In this document: positions 32,604 to 40,327 of the stretch, in pieces
Layout of the letters: the number at the start of each line of letters is the position of its first letter
How positions within the stretch are numbered: the stretch's first letter is position 1
Translations under genes and position numbers: made by a program
Source of the DNA: Streptomyces platensis
GTDB lineage: Bacteria > Actinomycetota > Actinomycetes > Streptomycetales > Streptomycetaceae
Assembly: GCF_008704855.1 (NCBI RefSeq)
Contig: NZ_CP023691.1
Span: forward strand, 4,712,001 to 4,776,000
Length of the DNA stretch: 64,000 nt
Direction: 5' to 3'
Notes under the pieces: generated by a model
Databases searched by the model: none
What the model saw: the letters and a program-made list of their open reading frames with translations, nothing else
Told to the model about the DNA's origin: nothing

Positions 32604-33779
32604 ATGCGTGCTCAGACAGGGCAGAGCCTTCGTTCCTCGACCCGGCAGGGCGGTCGGCGCCGACGAGCCGTTTCGGCCGCGGTCGCGGTGGCCATCGGTG
32701 TCATGACGCTGGGTTCCCTCGCCCCGCCCGCCGCCTCCGCTGATGCCGCCGCCAGGCCGGACGCCGTCCAGCAGGCCCTGAACACGCTGGTGCGCGACGA
32801 CGGGATGCCTGCCGCGCTGGCGAGCGTCCAGGGCCGAAACGGCCGCACCCGCAGCTACACCGCGGGAGTCGGCGACCTGACCACCGGCTCGAAAGTGCCC
32901 AGGGACGGCCAGGTGCGGATCGGCAGTAACACCAAGGCGTTCACGGCGGTTGTGGTGCTGCAGCTCGTCGGCGAGGGAAAGATCGACCTCAAGGCCTTCG
33001 TGGACACCTACCTGCCCGGCCTCGTCCGCGGCGAGGGTATCGACGGGCGCCGCATCACGGTCCGCCACCTCCTCCAGCACACCAGCGGACTCCCCGATTA
33101 CGGCATCCACCTCGACGACGACGAGATCAGGAACCGGCATTTCGAGCCCCGCGAGCTGCTTGACCTCGCGCTCAGGCACCGGGCCGACGCGGCTCCGGGG
33201 GAGACCTGGGGGTACAGCAACACCAACTACATCCTGGCCGGCCTGATCGTCGAGAAGGTCACCGGCCGCCCCCTCGCCGAGGAGATGGACCGGCGCATCA
33301 TCAAGCGCATCGGGCTGCGTCACACGTACTTTCCCGCCCCCGGCGAGATGACCATCCGAGAGCCGCACCCCCGGGGCTACCACCGCAGCCCGGCGGACGG
33401 ACCGCTGCGCGACTTCACGGAGATGGACCCCTCCGCAGGCTGGGCCGCAGGCCAGGTGATCTCCACCAATTCCGACCTCAACCGCTTCTTCACCGCGCTC
33501 CTCGCCGGCCGCCTCCTCCCGGCGGCCCAGCTCGCCGAGATGCGCACGACCATCCCCGCCGGGACCTCCGGCCTCCGCTACGGACTGGGGCTCACGAGCA
33601 GGCCACTGTCGTGCGGCGGCGTCTACTGGGGCCACGGCGGTGACATCGCGGGGTACGAGACGCGGGGCGGTGTCACCGACGACGGCCGCGCCGCCAACGT
33701 CGCGGTCACCAGCATCCCGACGGACAAGGCGGCGGCACGGCACGTGAACGACGCCGTGGACAGGGCCCTGTGCGGATGA
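32604..33779 (+). CDS. Secreted serine hydrolase / D-Ala-D-Ala carboxypeptidase-like (copy 1)
   Basis: A twin-Arg-rich start and signal peptide end near AAS-A (about 45). Class C beta-lactamase/PBP motifs are complete: Ser108-x-x-Lys111 (IGSNTK), Tyr204-Ser-Asn206 (GYSNTNY) and the HxG box in WGHGG. It should act on peptidoglycan stem peptides or other peptides outside the cell. AGGAG lies 8 bp before the ATG. It is about 70% identical by eye to the next gene, with an almost identical leader, so the pair is a tandem duplication. It is probably regulated by the divergent two-component system. Confidence 0.9.
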   Translation: MRAQTGQSLRSSTRQGGRRRRAVSAAVAVAIGVMTLGSLAPPAASADAAARPDAVQQALNTLVRDDGMPAALASVQGRNGRTRSYTAGVGDLTTGSKVPRDGQVRIGSNTKAFTAVVVLQLVGEGKIDLKAFVDTYLPGLVRGEGIDGRRITVRHLLQHTSGLPDYGIHLDDDEIRNRHFEPRELLDLALRHRADAAPGETWGYSNTNYILAGLIVEKVTGRPLAEEMDRRIIKRIGLRHTYFPAPGEMTIREPHPRGYHRSPADGPLRDFTEMDPSAGWAAGQVISTNSDLNRFFTALLAGRLLPAAQLAEMRTTIPAGTSGLRYGLGLTSRPLSCGGVYWGHGGDIAGYETRGGVTDDGRAANVAVTSIPTDKAAARHVNDAVDRALCG

Positions 33780-33833
33780 ATCACTCAAAGGGCAACCCGA
33801 ACGACGATCCAGCGATTCCTCAGGAGTTGACTC

Positions 33834-35000
33834 ATGGGCGGACAGAAGCGGCGAGTATTCCGCTCGACGGGCCGGCAGCACGGCACGCGGCGACAGATCC
33901 TGCCTGCCGCAGCCGCAGTGACCATCGGTGTGATGACGCTGGGGGCCCTGGTCCCGCCCGCCGCCTCAGCGGCCAGGCCGGACGCCGTCCAGCAGAGCCT
34001 GAACGCGCTGGTGCGCGACGGCGGGACGCCCTCCGCGTCGGCGAGCGTCAAGGGCCCTGGCGGCCGCAACCGGACCTACACCGCGGGGATCGGTGACCTG
34101 GCCACAGGCGCGCCGGTACCCGTCGACGGGCAGGTGCGGATCGGCAGCAACACCAAGACCTTCGTCGCGGTCGTCGTTCTCCAGCTCGTCGCGGAGAGGA
34201 GACTGGGCCTGGACGCCACCGTCGAAACCTACTTGCCCGGCCTCGTCCGCGGCGAGGGCATCGACGGACGGCACATCACCGTCCGCCAACTCCTCCAGCA
34301 CACCAGCGGACTTCCCGACTACAGCAACCGCCTCGGGGACGACGTCCGGTACTACGACCCCCGTGAACTGCTCGCCACAGCTCTCCGCCACCCGGCCGAA
34401 TTCGTCCCCGGGAAGAGCTGGAAGTACAGCAACACCAACTACGTGCTCGCCGGCCTGATCGTCCAGAAGGTCACCGGCCGCCCTCTCGCCGACGAGATCG
34501 ATCGCCGCATCATCAAGCGCATGGGGCTGCGCCACACCTACTTCCCCGCTCCGGGTGACGTGCGCATCCGAGAGCCTCACCCGCACGGCTACTACCAGGA
34601 GCCGGCGGGGACGCCGCTGCGCGACATCACAGAGATGGACCCTTCCTGGGGCTGGGCGGCAGGACAGATGATCTCCACCAACTCCGACCTCAACCGCTTC
34701 TTCACCGCGCTCCTGGCCGGCCGCCTCCTGCCCGCGGCCCAGCTTGTCCAGATGCGCGCCACGGTCCCGGCCGAAGCGACCTTCGGCCCGGGCGCCCGCT
34801 ACGGTCTGGGACTCGTCAGCAGGCCGCTGCCGTGCGGCGGCCTGGCCTGGGGCCACGGCGGCAGTTTTCCGGGGTACGAGACCCGCGGCGGCGCCACCGA
34901 CGACGGTCGCGCCGCCAATGTGGCGGTCACCATGCAGTTCACCGGCGAGGCGGCCCGGAGGAGTCTCGAACGCGCGGTGGATACCGCCTTGTGCCGCTGA
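33834..35000 (+). CDS. Secreted serine hydrolase / D-Ala-D-Ala carboxypeptidase-like (copy 2)
   Basis: This is a paralogue of the preceding gene with an intact Ser105-x-x-Lys108, the YSN box (KYSNTNY) and HGG box (WGHGGSFPGYETRGG). The signal peptide is TIGVMTLGALVPPAASA. The bases in front of the start (CTCAGGAGTTGACTCATG) repeat those of copy 1, so regulatory and coding DNA were duplicated together. The 54-bp gap suggests one operon. A strong terminator follows at 35124. Divergence between copies is spread along the protein, so both appear functional. Confidence 0.9.
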   Translation: MGGQKRRVFRSTGRQHGTRRQILPAAAAVTIGVMTLGALVPPAASAARPDAVQQSLNALVRDGGTPSASASVKGPGGRNRTYTAGIGDLATGAPVPVDGQVRIGSNTKTFVAVVVLQLVAERRLGLDATVETYLPGLVRGEGIDGRHITVRQLLQHTSGLPDYSNRLGDDVRYYDPRELLATALRHPAEFVPGKSWKYSNTNYVLAGLIVQKVTGRPLADEIDRRIIKRMGLRHTYFPAPGDVRIREPHPHGYYQEPAGTPLRDITEMDPSWGWAAGQMISTNSDLNRFFTALLAGRLLPAAQLVQMRATVPAEATFGPGARYGLGLVSRPLPCGGLAWGHGGSFPGYETRGGATDDGRAANVAVTMQFTGEAARRSLERAVDTALCR

Positions 35001-35123
35001 CCCCCGCCGAGGCGTTCCGTACCTGTGGTTCCGAAACGACGTCGGGCCCACAGGCACATCCGCGCACAGCCGCCGCGCCACACATCCGACGGGGTTGCCG
35101 CCGCGGCACTTGCGACCAGAGAA

Positions 35124-35165
35124 CGCAGAAGGCCCCGGCCGGTTTCCCGGTCGGGGCCTTCTGCG
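35124..35165. terminator. Strong bidirectional terminator
   Basis: The 19-bp arms (beginning CGCAGAAGGCCCCGG) match at 18 positions around the loop TTTC. It ends the serine hydrolase operon on the plus strand and the tRNA-Ser transcript on the minus strand. Confidence 0.88.
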
Positions 35166-35184
35166 TATTGCCCGGTGAGAGCAA

Positions 35185-35272
35185 TGGCGGAGGATACGAG
35201 ATTCGAACTCGTGAGGGGTTGCCCCCAACACGCTTTCCAAGCGTGCGCCCTAGGCCACTAGGCGAATCCTCC
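35185..35272 (-). tRNA. tRNA-Ser(GGA)
   Basis: The acceptor arms GGAGGAT (35272-35266) and ATCCTCC (35195-35189) pair. The discriminator is G and CCA is encoded. The anticodon loop CTTGGAAAG within the ACGC/GCGT stem gives anticodon GGA, reading UCC/UCU. A long variable arm (GTTGGGGGCAACCCC region) is as expected for serine. The T arm holds GTTCGAATC. Confidence 0.95.
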
Positions 35273-35392
35273 GCCGCAAACAATACAAGACGTTGGGGAG
35301 TGCTCGCGACCATGATCCTTCGCGAGGGGATGGCGGGGGTGGGGAGTGGGCCGGGGGCGGGGTCGGGTTCGTTTCTTGGGTGGGGGATCCGC

Positions 35393-35398
35393 TAGTGT
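35393..35398 (+). promoter_or_regulatory. -10 box of the SRP RNA promoter
   Basis: TAGTGT lies about 7-9 bp before the expected 5' end of the SRP RNA. The -35 region (around 35370) is poor. Confidence 0.4.
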
Positions 35399-35404
35399 GG
35401 TGCG

Positions 35405-35494
35405 CAGCCCCTCACGTGGCGCTATCTGACTGAACTCCCCCAGGGCCGGAAGGCAGCAAGGGTAGGTTGGCTCTGGCGGGTGCGTGGGGGGCGC
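35405..35494 (+). ncRNA. ffs: Small signal recognition particle RNA (4.5S-like)
   Basis: The conserved domain IV is present: CAGGGCCGGAAGGCAGCAAG, with the GGAA tetraloop and the A/C-rich asymmetric loop bound by Ffh. The outer helix pairs GCCCCTCACG (from 35407) with the region ending GCGTGGGGGGC (35492). The location just before dnaX is the usual one in Streptomyces. Ends are placed by the pairing and may be off by a few bases. With Ffh and FtsY the RNA targets membrane proteins. Confidence 0.9.
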
Positions 35495-35547
35495 TTGCGT
35501 TTGCGGGGCCCCGTCGGTTGTCAGTGCGGCCCGATATCGTCGTATGC

Positions 35548-38160
35548 GTGTCGTCCCTTGCGCTGTACCGCCGCTACCGGCCCGAGACCTTTGCCGAGGT
35601 CATCGGGCAAGAGCACGTGACCGATCCGCTCCAGCAGGCTCTGCGGAACAACCGGGTCAACCACGCCTATTTGTTCAGCGGCCCGCGCGGCTGCGGCAAG
35701 ACGACGAGTGCGCGGATCCTGGCGCGCTGCCTCAACTGTGAGGAAGGTCCCACCCCCACACCCTGTGGCACGTGCCAGTCGTGTGTGGACCTGGCCAGGA
35801 ACGGCCGGGGCTCCATCGATGTGATCGAGATCGACGCGGCGTCCCACGGTGGCGTGGACGACGCCCGTGAGCTGCGGGAGAAGGCGTTCTTCGGGCCGGC
35901 CAGCAGCCGCTACAAGATCTACATCATCGATGAGGCGCACATGGTGACCTCCGCGGGCTTCAACGCCCTGCTGAAGGTCGTCGAGGAGCCGCCGGAGCAT
36001 TTGAAGTTCATCTTCGCGACCACAGAGCCCGAGAAGGTCATCGGGACGATCCGGTCGCGTACGCATCACTACCCCTTCCGTCTGGTGCCGCCGGGGACGC
36101 TGCGGGACTACCTGGCGGAGGTGTGCGGCCGGGAGGCGAGCCGGGTCGAGGACGGGGTGCTGCCGCTGGTGGTGCGGGCCGGAGCCGGGTCGGTGCGGGA
36201 CTCGATGTCCGTGATGGACCAGCTGCTCGCCGGTGCCGGCGCGGACGGTGTGACGTATGCCATGGCCACGGCGCTGCTCGGGTACACCGACGGGTCGCTG
36301 CTGGATTCGATCGTGGAGGCGTTCGCCGCGGGGGACGGCGCGGCGGCCTTCGAGGTCGTGGAACAGGTCATCGAGGGCGGCAACGACCCGCGGCGCTTCG
36401 TCGCGGACCTGCTGGAGCGGCTGCGGGATCTGGTGATCCTGGCGGCCGTGCCGGACGCGGGGGAGAAGGGGCTGATCGACGCCCCCGCGGATGTCGTGGA
36501 GCGGATGACGGCGCAGGCGTCCGTCTTCGGGGCGGCCGAGCTGAGCCGGGCCGCCGACCTGGTCAATGCGGGTCTGACGGAGATGCGCGGGGCGACCTCG
36601 CCGCGGCTCCAGCTGGAGCTGATCTGTGCCCGGGTGCTGCTGCCCGCGGCGTACGACGACGAGCGGTCGGTGCAGGCACGGCTCGACCGTCTGGAGCGCG
36701 GTGCGGGCGCGGCACTGCTGGGCGGGGCCGGCGGCACGGTCGGTGGGCCGGGCTCCGGGGGAGGCCCCGGGATCGGGGCGCCGCCCGTGGTGGCGTCCGG
36801 TGGCGGGCCCGCGGCCGGTTATGTGCCGGGGCCGGAGGCTCATCCGCCGATGCCCGCGGGACCGTCCGGCCCGGCGGCCGCACGGGCCGCGGTGCGGGGC
36901 GCGGTGAGCGGCGGCCCGGCCGGTGGGGCAGGGGCGCCAGCCGCCGCCCCGGCGGCGCCGACGGCCGGTGCCGGGGCTTCCGGCGGGCCGGTGGCCGCGC
37001 CCGGTGGCGGACAGCAGCCAGGCGACAGCGGTGGCCCGGGTGCGCCCCAGGGCGGTCCGGCGGACGCTCCGCAGGGCGGCCAGGGCGGCCAGGGCGGCCA
37101 GGGCGGTGAGGCGGCGGCCCCGCGGCCCGGCGCCTGGCCCGGAAGTGCGGGCAGTGGGACTGGCGGCGCCCCCGCGGACGCTCCGCAGGCCGGCCAAGGC
37201 GGCCAAGGCGGCCAGGGCGCCCAGAGCGGTGAGGCAGCGGCCCCCCGGCCCGGCGCCTGGCCCGGAAGCGCGGGTAACGCCCCCGGCGGCGGCCCCGCGG
37301 CCGGCCATGGCGGTGGTGCCGGCCGGCAGCCCGGTGGCTGGCCCACGGCCGTGGCGCCGGGGCAGGGTGGTCAGGCGCCGCAGAGCGGGGCTCCCGCCGC
37401 GCCGCCGGCCGCGTCCGGACCGCCGGCCGGGGCGCCCGCGCCCGCGTCCCCGCAGCCGTCCGCGGCCGCCGCGGCCCCGGGGGCGGCGCAGGGTGCCGCC
37501 CAGGTGCGGCAGATGTGGCCGGACATCCTGGAAGCGGTGAAGGACCGCCGCCGTTTCACCTGGATCCTGCTGAGTCAGAACGCCCAGGTCTCCGGCTTCG
37601 ACGGCACCACGCTCCAGATCGGCTTCCCCAACGCCGGCGCCCGCGACAGCTTCGCCAACGGCGGCAGCGAGGACGTTCTCAAGGACGTGCTGGCCGAGCG
37701 GTTCCAGGTGCAGTGGCGGGTCGAGGCGATCGTCGACCCGTCGGGCGGCGCCGGTCCACCGGCCGGCGGTGGCCCCCGCGGCGGGGGCGGCGGCTTCGGC
37801 GGCGGTGCGCCCGCCGCGCCGCAGCAGAGCGCGCCGCAGTCCCCGCCCCAGCAGAGCGGTCCGTCGGCGCCCCCGTCGTCGGGCGGCCAGTACGGGCAGG
37901 ACGGCGGCGGCAGCGGCGGCGGAAGCCAGGGCGCGCGGCTGGCACGGGAGGCCGTCTCCGCCCCGTCCTCCGGGGGCGGTGGACAGAGCGCGCCCGCGGC
38001 GGAGTCCTCGTACCGCGCGCCGGAGCCCCCGCCGACGTCCATCGAGTACGACATGCCGGCCGAGGACGACGCCGATCTCGTCGACTCCGCGCTCAGCGGA
38101 CACGACCTGATCGTGCGCGAACTGGGCGCGACGGTGCTGGAAGAGTTCAACAACGAGTAG
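35548..38160 (+). CDS. dnaX: DNA polymerase III subunit gamma/tau
   Basis: The GTG at 35548 gives MSSLALYRRYRPETFAEVIG. Walker A is GPRGCGKTT, the zinc-binding Cys are in CLNCEEG and CGTCQSC, Walker B is YIIDEAH, and a sensor-1-like segment is FIFATTEPEKV. After the clamp-loader core (to about 390) comes a 270-residue Gly/Ala/Pro/Gln-rich linker with an internal repeat. A tau-like C-terminal domain (VRQMWPDILEAVKDRRRFTW) and a second Gly-rich tail follow. At 870 residues it is long because of these linkers. It loads the beta clamp and bridges the polymerase cores. I see no A-rich slippery site, so a separate gamma form by frameshift is not supported. Confidence 0.96.
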   Translation: MSSLALYRRYRPETFAEVIGQEHVTDPLQQALRNNRVNHAYLFSGPRGCGKTTSARILARCLNCEEGPTPTPCGTCQSCVDLARNGRGSIDVIEIDAASHGGVDDARELREKAFFGPASSRYKIYIIDEAHMVTSAGFNALLKVVEEPPEHLKFIFATTEPEKVIGTIRSRTHHYPFRLVPPGTLRDYLAEVCGREASRVEDGVLPLVVRAGAGSVRDSMSVMDQLLAGAGADGVTYAMATALLGYTDGSLLDSIVEAFAAGDGAAAFEVVEQVIEGGNDPRRFVADLLERLRDLVILAAVPDAGEKGLIDAPADVVERMTAQASVFGAAELSRAADLVNAGLTEMRGATSPRLQLELICARVLLPAAYDDERSVQARLDRLERGAGAALLGGAGGTVGGPGSGGGPGIGAPPVVASGGGPAAGYVPGPEAHPPMPAGPSGPAAARAAVRGAVSGGPAGGAGAPAAAPAAPTAGAGASGGPVAAPGGGQQPGDSGGPGAPQGGPADAPQGGQGGQGGQGGEAAAPRPGAWPGSAGSGTGGAPADAPQAGQGGQGGQGAQSGEAAAPRPGAWPGSAGNAPGGGPAAGHGGGAGRQPGGWPTAVAPGQGGQAPQSGAPAAPPAASGPPAGAPAPASPQPSAAAAAPGAAQGAAQVRQMWPDILEAVKDRRRFTWILLSQNAQVSGFDGTTLQIGFPNAGARDSFANGGSEDVLKDVLAERFQVQWRVEAIVDPSGGAGPPAGGGPRGGGGGFGGGAPAAPQQSAPQSPPQQSGPSAPPSSGGQYGQDGGGSGGGSQGARLAREAVSAPSSGGGGQSAPAAESSYRAPEPPPTSIEYDMPAEDDADLVDSALSGHDLIVRELGATVLEEFNNE
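37060..37277 (+). repeat. Two ~110-bp tandem units inside dnaX
   Basis: Units begin at 37060 and 37174 with GCGGACGCTCCGCAG and end in GGCGCCTGGCCCGGAAG. Each includes runs of GGCCAGGGC/GGCCAAGGC encoding Gly-Gln-Gly. They lengthen the disordered linker in frame and are a likely site of length variation between strains. Confidence 0.8.
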
Positions 38161-38326
38161 GCGCCACCCGGCACCACGTAGGCGGGGTGGGAGGGGCGAA
38201 AGCGGGTAACCGGGCGTACGCCCGGCGTACATCCGTGCTCCTCCCTACGGCGTAGGGCGCGGGGCCCGTGAAACACGTAGGCTCGGGCTACCGCACCAAT
38301 CGTTGTCGTATGGCAGGAGTCACGTC

Positions 38327-38677
38327 GTGATCCCCGGTGGTCAGCCCAATATGCAGCAGCTGCTTCAGCAGGCCCAGAAGATGCAGCAGGACCTCGCGGC
38401 AGCCCAGCAGGAACTGGCGGAGACACCCGTCGAGGGTTCCGCGGGCGGCGGTCTGGTCAAGGCGACGGTGACCGGCTCCGGAGAGCTCCAGGGCCTGGTC
38501 ATCGACCCCAAGGCGGTCGACACCGACTCCGCGGAGGAGACGGCCGAGACGATCGCCGACCTCGTGCTGGCGGCGGTCCGGGACGCCAACGCCAGCGCCC
38601 AGCAGCTCCAGCAGCAGAAGCTCGGCCCGCTCGCCCAGGGTCTGGGCGGTGGCGGAATCCCTGGTCTCCCCTTCTGA
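38327..38677 (+). CDS. YbaB/EbfC nucleoid-associated protein
   Basis: The GTG at 38327 follows AGGAG by 8 bp. The 116-residue protein shows the family's N-terminal helix (NMQQLLQQAQKMQQDLAAAQ), the core VKATVTGSGELQGLVIDP, and a Gly-rich end. The family forms a dimer with tweezer-like arms that bind DNA. The conserved place between dnaX and recR supports the call. Confidence 0.95.
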   Translation: MIPGGQPNMQQLLQQAQKMQQDLAAAQQELAETPVEGSAGGGLVKATVTGSGELQGLVIDPKAVDTDSAEETAETIADLVLAAVRDANASAQQLQQQKLGPLAQGLGGGGIPGLPF

Positions 38678-38728
38678 GGAGTAGCCAACTAGCGTACGCA
38701 ACACGGCAGAAGAGAAAGAAGACGTTCC

Positions 38729-39328
38729 GTGTATGAAGGCGTGGTCCAGGACCTGATCGACGAGTTGGGCAGGCTGCCCGGCGTCGGTCCCAAGAGCGCG
38801 CAGCGGATCGCCTTCCACATTCTTCAGGCCGAGCCGACCGATGTCCGCCGGCTCGCGAACGCGCTGATGGAGGTCAAGGCGAAGGTCCGGTTCTGCGGTA
38901 CCTGCGGCAATGTGGCGCAGGAGGAGCAGTGCCGGGTCTGCCTGGACCCGAGGCGCGATCCGGCGGTCATCTGCGTCGTGGAGGAGCCCAAGGACGTCGT
39001 GGCGATCGAGCGGACCCGCGAGTTCCGCGGTCGCTACCACGTCCTCGGTGGGGCGATCAGCCCGATCGAGGGCGTGGGCCCCGACGACCTGCGGATCAGG
39101 GAACTGCTGGCCAGGCTCGCGGACGGCACCGTCACCGAGCTGATCCTGGCCACCGACCCGAATCTGGAGGGCGAGGCCACGGCCACGTATCTGGCCCGCA
39201 TGATCAAACCCATGGGCCTGAGGGTGACGCGACTGGCGAGCGGTCTGCCGGTCGGCGGCGATCTGGAGTACGCGGACGAGGTCACGCTGGGGCGGGCCTT
39301 CGAAGGGAGGAGACTTCTCGATGTCTGA
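38729..39328 (+). CDS. recR: Recombination mediator protein RecR
   Basis: The 199-residue protein has an N-terminal helix-hairpin-helix (LGRLPGVGPKSAQRIAFHIL) and a zinc finger CGTCG...CRVC. A Toprim domain contains VVEEPKDVVAIE and ATDPNLEGEATA, and a C-terminal Walker-B-like segment follows. With RecO/RecF it loads RecA on gapped DNA. The GTG start at 38729 and the 8-bp overlap with the next gene indicate an operon. Confidence 0.97.
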   Translation: MYEGVVQDLIDELGRLPGVGPKSAQRIAFHILQAEPTDVRRLANALMEVKAKVRFCGTCGNVAQEEQCRVCLDPRRDPAVICVVEEPKDVVAIERTREFRGRYHVLGGAISPIEGVGPDDLRIRELLARLADGTVTELILATDPNLEGEATATYLARMIKPMGLRVTRLASGLPVGGDLEYADEVTLGRAFEGRRLLDV

Positions 39329-39983
39329 TGCCACGCTGCACAACGCGACACAGGACCCGGACGACTTCGCGGTATCGATCTCCGATTCGATCGAGAGCTT
39401 CATCGTCGCCGTGACGGAAGTCGCCAAGGGTGACGAGCCGGACAGCGCGGTGCCCTTCCTGCTGCTGGAGATCTCCCAGCTGCTGCTCACCGGCGGCCGC
39501 CTGGGCGCTCATGAGGACTTCGTCCCGGACGAGCGGTACGAGCCGGACATCGGCCCGGAGCCGGACGTCGACGAGCTGCGCGAGCGCTTCGCGAACCTGC
39601 TCGACCCGGTGGACGTGTACTCCGAGGTCTTCGACCCGTATGTGCCGCGCAGCGAGCCGGTCGCCAGCCGGATCTCCGACGACCTGGCCGACATCATCAC
39701 CGATCTGCGGCACGGTCTGGCGCACTACCGCGCGGGCCGGGTCAGCGAGGCCCTGTGGTGGTGGCAGTTCTCCTACCTCTCCAACTGGGGCCCGACCGCC
39801 TCCGCCGCCCTGCGGGCGCTCCAGTCGCTGGTCGCCCACGTACGCCTCGATCAGCCGCTGGTCGAGCTGGACGGCCTGGACACCGACAGCGACGTCACCG
39901 GCGACGAGGAGCAGCTCGCCGAGGAGGCCGGGAAGGTCATGGCGGCGGAGATCGCCGGGCCGCTGGGACTGCGGGCGACGTGA
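39321..39983 (+). CDS. DUF5063 protein
   Basis: This acidic 220-residue protein overlaps recR by 8 bp. It has helices such as SIESFIVAVTEVAKG and a conserved aromatic run ALWWWQFSYLSNWGPTASAALRAL. No signal peptide, membrane helix or catalytic motif is visible. Its fixed place after recR in actinobacteria suggests a housekeeping role, possibly in DNA repair, but the function is unknown. Confidence 0.85.
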   Translation: MSDATLHNATQDPDDFAVSISDSIESFIVAVTEVAKGDEPDSAVPFLLLEISQLLLTGGRLGAHEDFVPDERYEPDIGPEPDVDELRERFANLLDPVDVYSEVFDPYVPRSEPVASRISDDLADIITDLRHGLAHYRAGRVSEALWWWQFSYLSNWGPTASAALRALQSLVAHVRLDQPLVELDGLDTDSDVTGDEEQLAEEAGKVMAAEIAGPLGLRAT

Positions 39984-40327
39984 GCCCCGGGGGCGGCCGC
40001 CGGGGCGGGATTCTCCGGCTCCATGGACGTCCTCGCCGTGGCCGGACCCTGTGACCTGGGTTACGTTTCCGTGTGTACCGGCCTGGAGCGGGCATGTGCT
40101 CGCCGAGCGGGCGCAACGGTGCGCCTTGTGGAGCCGCCGCGGGACGTGGAACGCACGAGCCAGGTGAACACGGTGAGGTTGCCGTGATCAATGGGTGAGT
40201 CCCATGTCTCACGATGTGGTATCAGCAGGGCGGACTCCGCCTGCTCGATAGACTGAGCCGACCGCAGTACCTCCATTTCCGGGGGTCCGGGAGGAAACTC
40301 CCGAAGAGACAGTTGCGAGGAGCGCAC
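39984..40327 (+). promoter_or_regulatory. Leader region of the aspartokinase operon
   Basis: No gene is supported in these 344 bp. A -10-like TAGACT lies at 40249-40254, and GGCGGA-C-TCCGCC at 40229-40241 overlaps the expected -35 area. A GNRA-type hairpin CGGGAG-GAAA-CTCCCG (40288-40303) lies 13 bp before the ribosome binding site GCGAGGAG. Promoter and hairpin are predictions. Confidence 0.45.

Noticed and set aside
36700..37560. Programmed frameshift site for a short gamma product in dnaX
   Set aside because: No A-rich slippery heptamer is present in this GC-rich linker.
35521..38232. Long minus-strand open frame opposite dnaX
   Set aside because: It is the shadow of dnaX codon bias, with a composition of Arg/Gly/His/Pro and no motif.
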